From the NCBI RefSeq assembly GCF_006716745.1, contig NZ_VFPP01000001.1, positions 3,100,001 through 3,164,000 of the forward strand: a stretch of DNA of 64,000 nucleotides, in the 5' to 3' direction. Every line of letters starts with the position of its first letter. Position 1 is the first letter of the stretch. This DNA comes from Saccharothrix saharensis (GTDB taxonomy: Bacteria; Actinomycetota; Actinomycetes; Mycobacteriales; Pseudonocardiaceae). Under the pieces are notes generated by a model. The model was not told the DNA's origin and did not search any database. It saw nothing but the letters and a program-made list of their open reading frames with translations. A program made the position numbers and the translations under genes. Below are positions 36,212 through 47,583 of this stretch, one piece after another.

Positions 36212-36298
36212 CAGGTCCCCCCCCTACGGTCGTTCGCCCACCATCCAACACCGGAACCGGTGACCTCGGCGTGAAACCGGGGTCACCGGCACCCGACG

Positions 36299-37978
36299 TC
36301 AGAGCTCGGCGAGCCGTTCACGAAGAGTGTCCAACCCCATGGCGCCCATCTCCAAGGCGTCCCGGTGGAACTTCTTCAGGTCGAACGCGTCGCCGTGCCG
36401 GGAACGGGCGTCGTCGCGGGCGGCCAGCCACAGGCGTTCGCCCAGCTTGTACGACGGGGCCTGGCCGGGCCAGCCCAGGTAGCGGTCGATCTCGTCGCGC
36501 ACGTGCGCCGGGTCGGTGATGGTGCGGGTCAGCATGAACTCCAGACCGAGGTCCGGGGTCCACCGCTCGCCCTCGTGGAAGCCGGTGCCCCGGGGGATCT
36601 CCAGCTCCAGGTGCATGCCGATGTCGACGATCACGCGGGCCGCGCGGAACAGGTGGGCGTCGAGCATGCCCAGCAGGTCGCCGTCGTCCTCCAGGTAGCC
36701 GAGCTCGCGCATCAGCCGCTCCGCGTACAGCGCCCAGCCCTCGCCGTGACCGGACACCCAGCACATCAGGCGCTGGAACTCGTTGAGCTTCTCGGCCTGG
36801 TAGACGGCCGTGGCGACCTGGAGGTGGTGACCGGGCACACCCTCGTGGTAGACGGTCGTCACCTCGCGCCAGGTGGGGAACTCCTCCTTGTCGTCGGGCA
36901 CGGACCACCACATGCGGCCGGGACGGGAGAAGTCCGGCGTGGGGCTGCTGTAGTACGCGCCGACGCCACCGCCGGGCGGCGCGATGCGGCACTCCAGCTT
37001 CATCAGCTCGTCCGGCAGGTCGAAGTGCACGCCGCGCACGTCCTGCAGCGCCTTGTCCGACAGCTCCTGCATCCACGACCGCAGGCCGTCCTTGCCGTGC
37101 ACCAGGTAGCGCGGGTTCGCGTCCAGCGCGGCCGCCGCCTCGGCGAGCGTCGCGCCCGGCTTGATCCGGTTCGCGACCTGCTTCATCTCGGTCTCGACCC
37201 GGGTGAACTCCTCCCAGCCCCACGCGTAGGCCTCGGCGAGGTCGAGCCGGGAACCGGTGAAGAAGCGGGACTGGAGCCGGTAGACCTCCTCGCCGACCGC
37301 GTCCTTCCGCGGCGCCTTGCGCGCCAGGTCGTCGCGCAGGAACGCGGCCAGGTCGCCGTACGCCTCGGCGGCGGCCTTCGCACCCGCCTCCAGCTCGGTG
37401 CGCAGCGCGCCGTCCGCGGGCGCGTCGGCGATCAGGGCGGCGAAGAACGACTTGCCGCCGACCCGACCCGCCCACGTGTCGCACTGCTCGGCGACCTTGG
37501 TGACCTGCCGCAACGCCGACACGTGCCCCTTGTCGGCCGCGTGCGCCAGACCCGCGCGCAGGTTCGCCACCGCGTCCGGCACCGCGGTGAGCCGCTTCGC
37601 GATCACGGCCCAGTCGTCGGCCGTGTCGGTGGGCATCTGGTCGAACACCTCGCGCATCGACTGCACGGGGCTCGCGATGACGTTGAGGTTGCCCTCCACC
37701 TGGCCCGCTTCGTACAGGTCGACCTCCAGGCCGATGCGCTCCAGGAACACGGCCTTCGCGTCGGCCTCCGACTTGTCCGCCGGCTCGGCGGCGGTGATCG
37801 CGGCGAGCGCGGTGCGGGCGAGTTCCTCGCGGGCGGCGTGGCCCTCCGGCGAGTAGTCGGTCAGCCGGTCGTCGTGGCCGGGCTTGCCGATGAACGTCGC
37901 GGCCAACGGGTCCGCTGCCGCGTAGTCCGCCACGAACTGGTTGCTGATGCCGTGCACGCCGGCGGAGGAGGTTGACAT
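36299..37978 (-). CDS. DUF885 family metallopeptidase-like protein
   Basis: 559 residues from ATG 37978. The DUF885 signature VYHEGVPGHHLQVATAVYQ (about residues 376-394) gives a likely zinc site (H-E-G-x-P-G-H-H), and GWALYAERLMRELGY follows as in the family. No signal peptide is seen, so it is probably cytoplasmic and cleaves small peptides; the activity is inferred. TAACGT ends 7 bases before the ATG with no ribosome site, so a leaderless message is likely. Divergent from lppM. Confidence 0.9.
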   Translation of the reverse strand: MSTSSAGVHGISNQFVADYAAADPLAATFIGKPGHDDRLTDYSPEGHAAREELARTALAAITAAEPADKSEADAKAVFLERIGLEVDLYEAGQVEGNLNVIASPVQSMREVFDQMPTDTADDWAVIAKRLTAVPDAVANLRAGLAHAADKGHVSALRQVTKVAEQCDTWAGRVGGKSFFAALIADAPADGALRTELEAGAKAAAEAYGDLAAFLRDDLARKAPRKDAVGEEVYRLQSRFFTGSRLDLAEAYAWGWEEFTRVETEMKQVANRIKPGATLAEAAAALDANPRYLVHGKDGLRSWMQELSDKALQDVRGVHFDLPDELMKLECRIAPPGGGVGAYYSSPTPDFSRPGRMWWSVPDDKEEFPTWREVTTVYHEGVPGHHLQVATAVYQAEKLNEFQRLMCWVSGHGEGWALYAERLMRELGYLEDDGDLLGMLDAHLFRAARVIVDIGMHLELEIPRGTGFHEGERWTPDLGLEFMLTRTITDPAHVRDEIDRYLGWPGQAPSYKLGERLWLAARDDARSRHGDAFDLKKFHRDALEMGAMGLDTLRERLAEL

Positions 37979-38083
37979 GAATCGCACGTTACCTGCGGGC
38001 CGTGTCCCCCCAACAGGTAATTAGCCACGCTCACGATCGTGTACCTCCGGTCAACTTTTGACCGTGGCCGGCAGGATGGCCGG

Positions 38084-38740
38084 GTGCCCAGGGCCTCCGC
38101 GCTCCTCCTGCCGGTTCTCCTCCTCGCGCTGTTCGCGCTGACGGGGTGCGTCCGGCTGCACGCCGCCATGGCGTTGTCCACCGACGACCGCGTGTCCGGC
38201 GAGATCGTCGCCGCCACCCCGCCGACCGAGGACAACGACCCCGGTCCGCAGCTGAAGGTGCCGAACGAGCTGGCCGGCAGGGTCAGCACCAAGCCGTACA
38301 AGGTCGAGGACTACGTCGGCACGCAGCTCTCGTTCACCGGGCTGACCTTCGACGAGGTGCGGTCGCTGTCCGCGGCGACCAGCGCGTCGTCCAGCCGGTA
38401 CCAGCTGACCTTCCGGCGGTCCGGCGACCTGGTGACGCTGTCCGGGTCGGTCGACCTGACGCAGGTGCCGCCGGAACGCGCCGACATCCAGGTGAAGATC
38501 AGCTTCCCGGGTGAAATCGTCGACACGAACGGGCGAGAGGAGGACAACGCGACCATCGCGTGGTCCCCGAAACCCGGCCAGGCCTCGATGCTCACCGCGA
38601 CCGTCCGCTACGCGGGCGCCGACTCGGTGTCCTACTTCGGCTGGACCATGCTGGTGGCCGCGCTGACCGGCGGCGCCGCGCTCATCGTCGTGATCCTGGC
38701 CATCGTCGCCCACCGCCGCCACCAGGTGGAGAGCGTGTGA
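38084..38740 (+). CDS. lppM: LppM family lipoprotein
   Basis: 218 residues from GTG 38084. The signal peptide carries a lipobox (ALLLPVLLLALFALTGC, acylated Cys near residue 22). The outside part (to about 180) is a beta-rich LppM domain (RLHAAMALSTDDRVSGEIV at its start). A second, C-terminal membrane helix (YFGWTMLVAALTGGAALIVVILAIVAH) ends in a basic tail, as in the M. tuberculosis LppM (Rv2171). The position next to metF and a prenyl synthase repeats the mycobacterial order. Function in the envelope unknown. Divergent from DUF885 by 105 bp. Confidence 0.88.
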   Translation: MPRASALLLPVLLLALFALTGCVRLHAAMALSTDDRVSGEIVAATPPTEDNDPGPQLKVPNELAGRVSTKPYKVEDYVGTQLSFTGLTFDEVRSLSAATSASSSRYQLTFRRSGDLVTLSGSVDLTQVPPERADIQVKISFPGEIVDTNGREEDNATIAWSPKPGQASMLTATVRYAGADSVSYFGWTMLVAALTGGAALIVVILAIVAHRRHQVESV

Positions 38741-38761
38741 CCGCCGCCCCGCGCACGGTGG

Positions 38762-38790
38762 CGCGAGGTCGCCGGGAAGGCGACCTCGCG
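38762..38790. terminator. Bidirectional terminator between lppM and metF
   Basis: A perfect 12-bp stem (38762-38773 with 38779-38790, CGCGAGGTCGCC and complement) and a 5-base loop between two converging genes. Confidence 0.88.
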
Positions 38791-38822
38791 ACCCGCGGCG
38801 GCAGCGACCAGGAGCCGGGGAG

Positions 38823-39710
38823 CTAGACGGCGCGGGCCGGCACCAGGCCGAGCCGGCCGACGATCTCGCGCGTCGCCTTCGACCGGTTGAACGTGTAGAA
38901 GTGCAGGCACGGCACGCCCTCGGCGAGCAGCCGCTCCCCCATCTCCGTCATCAGGTCGATGCCCGCCTTGCGGAAGCCCGTCGGGTCGTCGGCGTACGGG
39001 TCGAGGCGGCGCGCCACCACGTCCGGCACCGACGACCCCGACAGCTCGATCGTCTTGGCCAACGTCCGCGGCGTGGTCAGCGGCATGAGGCCCGGGATGA
39101 GCACCGTGTCGCAGCCGCGCGCGGCCACCCGGTCGCGCAGCCGCAGGAAGTCCTCCGGCTGGAAGAACAGCTGCGCGATCGCGAAGTCCGCCCCGGCCCG
39201 CAGCTTGCGCACCAGGTACTCGGTGTCGGTGTCCAGGTCCGCCGACCGCGGGTGGCCGTACGGCGAGGCCGCGACGCCCACGCAGAAGTCGCCGAGCTCA
39301 CGGCACAGCCGCACCAGCTCCTCGGCGTAGGTCAGCCCCTCCGGGTGGGCCACCCACTCGCCGTTCGGGTCGCCGGGCGGGTCGCCGCGCACCGCGAGGA
39401 TGTTGCGCACGCCGACCGCCGCGTACCAGCCGATCACGTTGCGCAGCTCGGCCACCGAGTGGTTGACCAGGGTGAGGTGCGCCATCGGCAGCAGGGTCGT
39501 CTCCTGCGCCACCCGGCCGGTGGTGCGGATGGTCCGGTCGCGCGACGAGCCGCCCGCGCCGTAGGTGATGGACACGAACGCCGGGTCGAACGGCTCCAGC
39601 TCGCGGATCGCCCGCCACAGGATCGTCTCCTCGGCCTCGTCGCGCGGGGGGAAGAACTCGACGGAGAACACGGGGGACCCCGTGCGCAAGCGCTCGACCA
39701 CCGACGTCAT
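38823..39710 (-). CDS. metF: Methylenetetrahydrofolate reductase
   Basis: 295 residues. A flavin TIM-barrel that reduces 5,10-methylene-THF to 5-methyl-THF for methionine synthesis. Family marks are FSVEFFPPRDEAEE, FVSITYGAGGSSRDRT, HLTLVNHS, NILAVRGDPPG, FAIAQLFFQPEDFLR, IPGLMPLT and CLHFYTFNRS. The start is ATG 39710: TAGGCT lies 7 bases before it and no ribosome site is present, so the message is probably leaderless. It is divergent from the prenyl synthase by 105 bp, as Rv2172c is from idsA2 in M. tuberculosis. Confidence 0.94.
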   Translation of the reverse strand: MTSVVERLRTGSPVFSVEFFPPRDEAEETILWRAIRELEPFDPAFVSITYGAGGSSRDRTIRTTGRVAQETTLLPMAHLTLVNHSVAELRNVIGWYAAVGVRNILAVRGDPPGDPNGEWVAHPEGLTYAEELVRLCRELGDFCVGVAASPYGHPRSADLDTDTEYLVRKLRAGADFAIAQLFFQPEDFLRLRDRVAARGCDTVLIPGLMPLTTPRTLAKTIELSGSSVPDVVARRLDPYADDPTGFRKAGIDLMTEMGERLLAEGVPCLHFYTFNRSKATREIVGRLGLVPARAV

Positions 39711-39815
39711 GCCGCACAGCCTAGAGGTACGTCCGAGTCGTGGAAGACCGCCGTCACCAGATGGGACCAGCCCCCCGGTTGGGCATCCCGAAGTGCGAGA
39801 GGTGACGATAGACGG

Positions 39816-40883
39816 GTGCCGCCCCACCCGTTGGACCTCGAACTGCCCAAGCACGTCGACGAAGCGCTGGCCGCCTACCTGGCCGACCGCCGGGCACTGG
39901 GTGCGCGCATGGAGGAGAACTTCACCGGCGCCGTCGACGCGCTGGCCGACTTCGTCCTCGGCGGCGGCAAGCGGATCCGGCCCACGTTCGCGTGGTGGGG
40001 CTGGCGCGCGGCGGGCGGCGACCCGGACGGCGAGCTGGCCGACGCCGTGCTCACCGCGGTCAGCTCGCTGGAGCTGATCCAGGCGTGCGCGCTGGTGCAC
40101 GACGACCTGATGGACGCCTCCGAGACCCGCCGCGGGATGCCGACCGTGCACGTCCGGTTCGCGCGCGAGCACCGCGCCAGGGGTTGGCTCGGCGAGCCCG
40201 AGCGGTTCGGGCTGGCCGCGTCCGTGCTCATCGGCGACGTGGCGCTGGCGTGGGCCGACGACATGCTGTTCGCCGCCGGGCTGCCCACCGACGCGTTGCA
40301 GCGGCTGAGCCTGCCGTGGCGGGACATGCGCACCGAGATGCTCGCCGGCCAGTACCTGGACGTGCTCACGCAGGCGCGCGGGGACGCCTCCCCGGACGCG
40401 GCGCTGCGCATCGACCGGCTCAAGACCGCCGCCTACACCGTCGAACGGCCGCTGCACATGGGTGCGGCGATCGGCGGGGCGTCACCGGAGCTGGTGGCCG
40501 GCCTGCGGTCGTTCGGCACCGACATCGGGGTGGCGTTCCAGCTGCGTGACGACCTGCTCGGCGTGTTCGGCGACCCGGCGGTGACCGGCAAGCCCGCGGG
40601 CGACGACCTGCGCGAGGGCAAGCGGACGCTGCTGGTCGCGCTGGGCATGGAGTTCGGCGCGGACGTGCTGCACGAGGCGCTGGGCAAGCCGGACCTCGAC
40701 GTGGCCATGGTCGACCAGGTGCGCGTCCGGCTGCGCGAGGTGGGCGCGGTGGACGCGGTGGAGGAGCGGATCGCCGAGCTGACCGGGTCCGCGCTGCGGG
40801 CGCTCGACCGGTCGCCGATCGCCGAACCGGCCGGTGAGCGGCTCGCGGAGCTGGCGATCAGCGCCACCAAGAGGACTTCCTGA
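39816..40883 (+). CDS. idsA: Polyprenyl (probably geranylgeranyl) diphosphate synthase
   Basis: 355 residues from GTG 39816. The trans-prenyltransferase fold has GGGKRIRPTFAWWGW, the first Asp-rich motif LVHDDLMDASETRRG (DDxxD), and the second region GVAFQLRDDLLGVFGD. It builds C15-C20 prenyl diphosphates from IPP and DMAPP. crtI starts 2 bp after its stop and crtB follows, so it most likely supplies geranylgeranyl diphosphate for phytoene. Its position also matches idsA2 (Rv2173). GACGAT lies 6 bases before the GTG, so a leaderless start is possible. Confidence 0.92.
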   Translation: MPPHPLDLELPKHVDEALAAYLADRRALGARMEENFTGAVDALADFVLGGGKRIRPTFAWWGWRAAGGDPDGELADAVLTAVSSLELIQACALVHDDLMDASETRRGMPTVHVRFAREHRARGWLGEPERFGLAASVLIGDVALAWADDMLFAAGLPTDALQRLSLPWRDMRTEMLAGQYLDVLTQARGDASPDAALRIDRLKTAAYTVERPLHMGAAIGGASPELVAGLRSFGTDIGVAFQLRDDLLGVFGDPAVTGKPAGDDLREGKRTLLVALGMEFGADVLHEALGKPDLDVAMVDQVRVRLREVGAVDAVEERIAELTGSALRALDRSPIAEPAGERLAELAISATKRTS

Positions 40884-40885
40884 CG

Positions 40886-42379
40886 ATGCGCACGGTCACC
40901 GGCCGCACGGACCACGTCGTCGTGGTCGGCGCGGGGTTGGCGGGGTTGTCGGCCGCGCTGCACCTGCTCGGCGCGGGTCGCCGGGTCACCGTGGTCGAGC
41001 GCGACGCCGTGCCCGGCGGCCGGGCGGGACGGCTGGACGTGGGCGGCTACCGGTTCGACACCGGGCCGACCGTGCTGACCATGCCGGAGCTGGTGGACGA
41101 GGCCCTCGACGCGGTCGGCGACTCGCTGGCCGACCGGCTGGACCTGCGGCCCGTGCACCCCGCCTACCGGGCCCGGTTCGCCGACGGCAGCACGCTGGAC
41201 GTGCACTCCGACGCCGAGGCGATGGAGGCCGAGGTGCGCCGGTTCGCCGGTCCGCGCGAGGCCACCGGCTACCGGGCGCTGCGCCGGTGGCTGACCGAGC
41301 TGTACCGGGTGGAGCGGGACAGGTTCATCGGGTCGAACTTCGACTCGCCGCTGTCGCTGCTCACGCCCGAGCTGGCGAAGCTGGCCGGGTTGCGCGGGTT
41401 CGCCCGGCTCGGGCCGTCGGTGGCGCGGTTCGTGCGCGACGAGCGGTTGCAGCGGGTGTTCTCGTTCCAGTCGCTGTACGCGGGCGTCCCGCCGCGCAAG
41501 GCCCTCGCCGCGTACGCCGTCATCGCGTACATGGACACCATCGCGGGCGTGCACTACCCCGAGGGCGGGATGCGGGCGCTGCCGGACGCGTTGGCGGCGG
41601 CCGCCCGGGACGCGGGCGCCGACCTGCGGTTCCAGACGCCGGTGGCCTGGCTGGAGCGCATCGGCGGCCGGGTGACCGCGGTGCGCACCTCGCACGGCGA
41701 GCGCATCCCGTGCGACGCGGTGGTGCTCACACCGGACCTGCCGGTGTCCTACCGCCTGCTCGGCCACCGCCCGCGCCGTCCCGTGCCGGTCACGTGGTCG
41801 CCGTCGGCGGTCGTGCTGCACGCGGGCGTGGACCGGACGTGGCCGGAGCTGGCGCACCACACGCTGCTCTTCGGCCGGGAGTGGGACCGGACGTTCGACG
41901 AGCTGACCCGCCGGGGCACCTTGATGAGCGACCCGTCGCTGCTGGTCACCGCGCCGCCGGGGCAGGGGATGTTCGTGCTCGCGCCCGCGCCGAACCTGCG
42001 CGTCGGCCCGATCGACTGGGAGCGGGTCGGCCCGGCCTACCGCGACGAGCTGGTCGACGTGCTGGAGCGGCGCGGGCTCACCGGGTTCGGCGCCGCGATC
42101 CAGGTCGAGCGGCTGGTCACGCCCCAGGACTGGGCCGACCTCGGCCTGGCCGCGGGCACCCCGTTCTCGGCCGCGCACACGCTCGCCCAGACGGGGCCGT
42201 TCCGGCCGCGCAACCTCGTGCTGGACAACGCGGTGCTGGCCGGCTGCGGCACCACGCCGGGCGTCGGCGTGCCGCCGGTGCTCATCTCCGGCAAGCTGGC
42301 CGCGCAGCGGATCACCGGGCTCACCGGGGCGAGGTCGCGGCGGCCGGCGCGACCCGAGCGGGCGCACACCCGGCGTTGA
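40886..42379 (+). CDS. crtI: Phytoene desaturase
   Basis: 497 residues, a CrtI-type FAD enzyme that introduces double bases-conjugating bonds into phytoene on the way to lycopene. The N-terminal Rossmann motif is [30 protein letters not shown] (residues 11-40), followed by PGGRAGRL and [13 protein letters not shown]. The C-terminal family motif is [30 protein letters not shown] 40886 starts 2 bp after the idsA stop behind GAGGA. It is the middle gene of the idsA-crtI-crtB operon. The number of desaturation steps cannot be read from sequence. Confidence 0.94.
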   Translation: MRTVTGRTDHVVVVGAGLAGLSAALHLLGAGRRVTVVERDAVPGGRAGRLDVGGYRFDTGPTVLTMPELVDEALDAVGDSLADRLDLRPVHPAYRARFADGSTLDVHSDAEAMEAEVRRFAGPREATGYRALRRWLTELYRVERDRFIGSNFDSPLSLLTPELAKLAGLRGFARLGPSVARFVRDERLQRVFSFQSLYAGVPPRKALAAYAVIAYMDTIAGVHYPEGGMRALPDALAAAARDAGADLRFQTPVAWLERIGGRVTAVRTSHGERIPCDAVVLTPDLPVSYRLLGHRPRRPVPVTWSPSAVVLHAGVDRTWPELAHHTLLFGREWDRTFDELTRRGTLMSDPSLLVTAPPGQGMFVLAPAPNLRVGPIDWERVGPAYRDELVDVLERRGLTGFGAAIQVERLVTPQDWADLGLAAGTPFSAAHTLAQTGPFRPRNLVLDNAVLAGCGTTPGVGVPPVLISGKLAAQRITGLTGARSRRPARPERAHTRR

Positions 42380-42491
42380 CCGCGCGCGCGTTGTGCGACG
42401 ATGTGGCCGCGATGTCCGCGCCCCCTCCGCTGCCCCGTTCCAGCGCCGCACCGGCGCGCCCGCGGGCTGCCCGGCCGGCCGGACGGCGCAC

Positions 42492-43379
42492 GTGACGGAC
42501 CTGGCCGCGGCCTACGCCCGGTGCCGCGAGCTGAACGCCCGGCACGGCCGCACGTTCTTCCTCGCCACCCGCCTGCTCACGCCCGCGCAGCGGCCCGCCG
42601 TGCACGCCCTGTACGGCTTCGCGCGGTGGGCCGACGAGATCGTGGACAGCGGCACGTCGACCGACCCGGCCGGCGACCTCGAACTGCTGGAGGCGCAACT
42701 GGCCGACGAGCTGGCGGGACGGCCGACCGGCCACCCCGTGCTCGTGGCCCTGGCCGACACCGCGCGCCGCCACTCGATCGACCCGGCGCTGTTCGACGAG
42801 TTCCTGGCGTCCATGCGGATGGACCTCACCGTCACCTCGTACCCGGACTTCGCCGCGCTGGAGCGGTACGTGCGCGGTTCGGCGGCGGTGATCGGGCTGC
42901 AACTGCTGCCGGTGTTCGGCACGGTCGTGCCGCGGGCCGAAGCCGAGCCGCCCGCCGCCGCGCTGGGCCGGGCGTTCCAGCTCACGAACTTCCTGCGCGA
43001 CGTCGGCGAGGACCTCGACCGCGGCCGGGTCTACCTGCCGCGGGACGTGCTGGCGGCCTACGGCGTCGACCGGGAGCTGCTGGTGTGGTGCCGGCGGACC
43101 GGGAAGGCCGACCGGCGGGTGCGGCGGGTGCTGGGGCACCTGGTGGCGCACACGTCGGCGGTGTACCGCGAGGCCGAGCCGGGCGTGCCGATGCTGCACC
43201 CCGTGTCACGGCCGTGCGTGCGGACCGCGTTCACGCTGTACCGGGGCATCCTGGACGAGATCGCCGCCGCCGACTACCGGGTGCTGGACCGCCGGGTCGT
43301 GGTGCCGACGTCGCGCCGGCTGGCGGTAGCCGTGCCGGGTCTCGCCCGGGCGCTGGCGGCGAGGGTCACCGGGCGTTAG
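42492..43379 (+). CDS. crtB: Phytoene synthase
   Basis: 295 residues from GTG 42492 ([28 protein letters not shown], the normal start of the family; an in-frame GTG at 42393 would add 33 residues without family resemblance). Squalene/phytoene synthase motifs are [13 protein letters not shown] (first Asp region), [18 protein letters not shown] and [24 protein letters not shown] (second Asp region). It joins two geranylgeranyl diphosphates to phytoene. Third gene of the carotenoid operon, 112 bp after crtI. No lycopene cyclase is in the window, so the end product is unknown. Confidence 0.94.
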   Translation: MTDLAAAYARCRELNARHGRTFFLATRLLTPAQRPAVHALYGFARWADEIVDSGTSTDPAGDLELLEAQLADELAGRPTGHPVLVALADTARRHSIDPALFDEFLASMRMDLTVTSYPDFAALERYVRGSAAVIGLQLLPVFGTVVPRAEAEPPAAALGRAFQLTNFLRDVGEDLDRGRVYLPRDVLAAYGVDRELLVWCRRTGKADRRVRRVLGHLVAHTSAVYREAEPGVPMLHPVSRPCVRTAFTLYRGILDEIAAADYRVLDRRVVVPTSRRLAVAVPGLARALAARVTGR

Positions 43380-43382
43380 CCC

Positions 43383-43414
43383 GCCGGGAGCACGACGTCC
43401 GGACGACTCCCGGC
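43383..43414 (+). terminator. Terminator hairpin after crtB
   Basis: Outer arms GCCGGGAG (43383-43390) and CTCCCGGC (43407-43414) enclose a palindromic CGTCCGGACG. It begins 4 bp after the crtB stop. Confidence 0.7.
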
Positions 43415-43463
43415 CGGGGAGCCGCCCGGACGTGGTCGGTCGTCTCGGGTGGTGCGGTGCTCG

Positions 43464-43838
43464 TCAGAAGCCCAAGGCCTGTGCCCTCCGCTTCACCTCA
43501 CGGCCGCGGTCGCCGCGCAGCGCCTCGATGGGCGTGCCGGGCAGGGTCTCGTCCTCGGTGAACAGCCACCGGAGGATCTCTTCGGTCGAGAAGCCGGAGT
43601 CGCGCAGCACCGTGATGGTGCCGGGCAGCCCCTTCACCACGCCTCCGGCGGCGAGGAACGCGGCGGGGACGACGAGCACACCACCACGGCGCTCGGCGAG
43701 CAGCTGACCGTCGCGCAGCAACTGGTGGACTCGGTTGATCGGCAGGCCAAGACGCTCGGCGACCTCGGGGAGGGGCAGGACCTCCAGGTCGGGAGCCAGC
43801 ACATCCGCAGCGGCAGGAATCGCACTCACGTGCGTCAC
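43464..43838 (-). CDS. Rv2175c-family DNA-binding protein
   Basis: About 124 residues from GTG 43838 (GTG 43829 is the alternative). A winged helix-turn-helix near the N terminus (LEVLPLPEVAERLGLPINRVHQLLRDGQLLAERRGGVLVVPAAFL) is followed by GTITVLRDSGFSTEEILRWLFTEDETLPG and a basic end (GREVKRRAQALGF). This matches M. tuberculosis Rv2175c, a DNA-binding substrate of the kinase PknL. pknL is the divergent neighbour here, as in mycobacteria, so the kinase probably controls this protein. Confidence 0.9.
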   Translation of the reverse strand: MTHVSAIPAAADVLAPDLEVLPLPEVAERLGLPINRVHQLLRDGQLLAERRGGVLVVPAAFLAAGGVVKGLPGTITVLRDSGFSTEEILRWLFTEDETLPGTPIEALRGDRGREVKRRAQALGF

Positions 43839-44014
43839 GATGCCACAACGACGTGAACCACGCCCTGCGCCAACCGGGTGGTGGCGATACACCTGAGGGT
43901 CGGCTTGCGGACACCCCCTGTTTCGCCCGACTTTGACGCGGATCCCACAAGCGCGCGTGGGATGCTCCAGCGCACAGCATCGGTCGGCATCACCCCACCG
44001 TACGATCCACGGCT

Positions 44015-46075
44015 GTGGAAAGGTCGGCGACGAACGTGATCGGCGGGCTGCTCGAACAACGCTACCGGGTTGGCTCCCTGGTCGCGCGGGGCGGCATGTC
44101 CACCGTGTACCGCGGTGTGGACACCCGCTTGGAGCGCACGGTGGCCATCAAGGTGATGGACCCCCGGTTCTCGGCCGACCCGCAGTTCGTCGCGCGGTTC
44201 GAGCGGGAGGCCCGTGCCGCGGCCAAGCTGCACCACCCCGGCGTGGTGCAGGTCCACGACCAGGGCGTGGACGAGGACCGGGTCTACCTGGTCATGGAGC
44301 TGGTCGAGGGCGGCACGCTGCGCGACCTGCTCAACGCGCGCGGCAAGCTGGACGTGCCGCTGGCGCTCACCGTCATCGAGAAGGTCCTGTCACCGCTGGC
44401 CGCCGCGCACCGCGCCGACCTCGTGCACCGGGACGTGAAGCCGGAGAACGTGCTCATCGGGCCCGGCGGCACGGTGAAGGTCGCCGACTTCGGGCTGGTC
44501 CGCGCCGTCTCCACGGCCGGGGTGACCAGCGACACCATGATTCTCGGCACGGTGGCCTACCTCTCCCCGGAGCAGGTGACGACGGGCACGACGGACGCGC
44601 GCAGCGACGTCTACTCGGCGGGCGTGCTGCTGTACGAGATGCTGACCGGCACGCCGCCGTACGTGGGCGACAACGCCATCTCGGTGGCCTACCGGCACGT
44701 GAACGACGACGTGCCCGCGGTCCCGGACGTGCCGCCGGAGGTCGCGGAGCTGGTGCGCCGGGCGACCCGCAAGGAGCCGTTCCTGCGGCCTGCGGACGCC
44801 GAGTCGTTCCTGTCCGAGGTGGAGACCGCGCGGGCGGTGCTGGGCATCGCCACCGTGGACGTGCCGCTGCCGACCGCCCCCGCGCCCGCGGAAGAAGCCA
44901 CGGAACTCGTGTCCGCCCCGGTGCGCCCGGCCGAGCAGACGGTGCGGGTCGAGCCGGTGCGGGTGGGCGCGGGCGCGCCGTTCGCCGACCCGACCGTGCC
45001 GGTGCACCGGCCGAACCCGCTCGTGCCGCCGACCGCCGGTCCGCAGGGCACCCGGGCGATCCCGCGCGCCGAGCTGCTCACGCCGCCCGAGCCCAAACCG
45101 GTCGGCCCGCCGCCACCGGCGAGCCGTCCGCGCGCCAGGAGACCGCCGAAGAAGAAGACGCCCGAGCAGCTCTACGAGGAGATGCGGGCGCGCAGCAAGC
45201 GGCAGTTCATCACGTGGCTCAGCGTGGTCGTGGTGGCCGCGATCCTCATCGGCGTCACCGCCTGGTGGCTGGCGGTCGGCCGGGTCACCACCGTGCCCGA
45301 CCTGGTCGGCAAGGACGAGGCCGTGGCCACCGCGCTGCTGGACGAGGCGTCGTTGACCAAGACGGCCCGCCGGGAGAACCACGACACCGTGCCCAGCGGG
45401 CAGGTGATCAGCACCGACCCGCCCGCCGGGACCAAGGCCAACCAGGGTGACCTGGTGCGGCTCGTGGTGTCCGCGGGCAAGCCGGTCGTGCCGCAGGTCA
45501 ACGCGGGTGTCGAGGTGGCCGCCGCCGAGCAGGAGATCACGTCGGTCGGGTTGAAGCCGCAGCTCAACCCCGCGGAGGACGCGTTCAGCGACCGCGTGCC
45601 CAAGGGCAAGGTGGTGACGCTGAAGCCCGCGCCCGGCACGCCGGTGCCGATCGGCTCGGCGGTGACGATCGTGCTGAGCAAGGGCTCGCAGCCCAAGCCG
45701 GTGCCCAGCGTCACGGGCAAGACGAAGGACGAGGCGTTCGCCGAGCTGAGCGCGGCCGGGTTCGACCCGGTCGAGGGTCCGACCGAGTTCTCCGACAAGG
45801 TCGACGGCGGCAAGGTGATCCGCACCGACCCGCCGGCGGGCACGAACATGCCGCCGGGCAACCGGCAGGTGACCGTCATCCTGTCCGCGGACTCGGTGAC
45901 CGTGCCGCAGGTCGAGGGCAAGACCGTCAAGGAAGCGAAGAAGATCCTGGAGGACGCGGGCCTGAAGGTCGACGTCCAGTTCAACAACCGCGACCGGGCC
46001 CGCGTGGTGAACCAGTCCGTCCGGGCCGGTGAGCGCGTCCCGAAGGACACCAAGATCACCATCATCGGCGTGTAG
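44015..46075 (+). CDS. pknL: Ser/Thr protein kinase with PASTA repeats (PknL-like)
   Basis: 686 residues from GTG 44015 (TACGAT 8 bases upstream, no ribosome site). The kinase domain (12-275) has the Gly loop VARGGMSTVYRG, VAIKVMD, HRDVKPENVL (near 141), DFGLV and the activation loop TSDTMILGTVAYLSPEQV. After a Pro-rich basic linker comes one membrane helix (about 397-420), then four PASTA repeats (about 425-686; VPDLVGKDEAVATALL, VPSVTGKTKDEAF, VPQVEGKTVKEAK), which bind muropeptides outside the cell. As I recall, M. tuberculosis PknL is shorter and lacks PASTA repeats, while corynebacterial PknL has them. Likely controls wall growth and the Rv2175c homologue. Confidence 0.94.
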   Translation: MERSATNVIGGLLEQRYRVGSLVARGGMSTVYRGVDTRLERTVAIKVMDPRFSADPQFVARFEREARAAAKLHHPGVVQVHDQGVDEDRVYLVMELVEGGTLRDLLNARGKLDVPLALTVIEKVLSPLAAAHRADLVHRDVKPENVLIGPGGTVKVADFGLVRAVSTAGVTSDTMILGTVAYLSPEQVTTGTTDARSDVYSAGVLLYEMLTGTPPYVGDNAISVAYRHVNDDVPAVPDVPPEVAELVRRATRKEPFLRPADAESFLSEVETARAVLGIATVDVPLPTAPAPAEEATELVSAPVRPAEQTVRVEPVRVGAGAPFADPTVPVHRPNPLVPPTAGPQGTRAIPRAELLTPPEPKPVGPPPPASRPRARRPPKKKTPEQLYEEMRARSKRQFITWLSVVVVAAILIGVTAWWLAVGRVTTVPDLVGKDEAVATALLDEASLTKTARRENHDTVPSGQVISTDPPAGTKANQGDLVRLVVSAGKPVVPQVNAGVEVAAAEQEITSVGLKPQLNPAEDAFSDRVPKGKVVTLKPAPGTPVPIGSAVTIVLSKGSQPKPVPSVTGKTKDEAFAELSAAGFDPVEGPTEFSDKVDGGKVIRTDPPAGTNMPPGNRQVTVILSADSVTVPQVEGKTVKEAKKILEDAGLKVDVQFNNRDRARVVNQSVRAGERVPKDTKITIIGV

Positions 46076-46076
46076 G

Positions 46077-46119
46077 ACGACGGTGGCCCCCGACTCGCGG
46101 AGTCGGGGGCCACCGTCGT
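46077..46119. terminator. Very strong bidirectional terminator between pknL and aroG
   Basis: A perfect 20-bp stem (46077-46096 with 46100-46119) and a 3-base loop, 1 bp after the pknL stop and 11 bp before the converging aroG stop. The longest perfect stem in the window. Confidence 0.93.
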
Positions 46120-46130
46120 TCAGCGGGGTC

Positions 46131-47522
<1,392 letters not shown>

Positions 47523-47583
47523 TTAAAGATAGCTGTCCACACTCAGAGACGGACTCGGGTCCGACCTGTGCATTATGTGGACC

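Noticed and set aside
38741..38822. Small ORF after lppM (38560-38826)
   Set aside because: Arg-rich shadow frame overlapping lppM; the region is explained by the 12-bp terminator.
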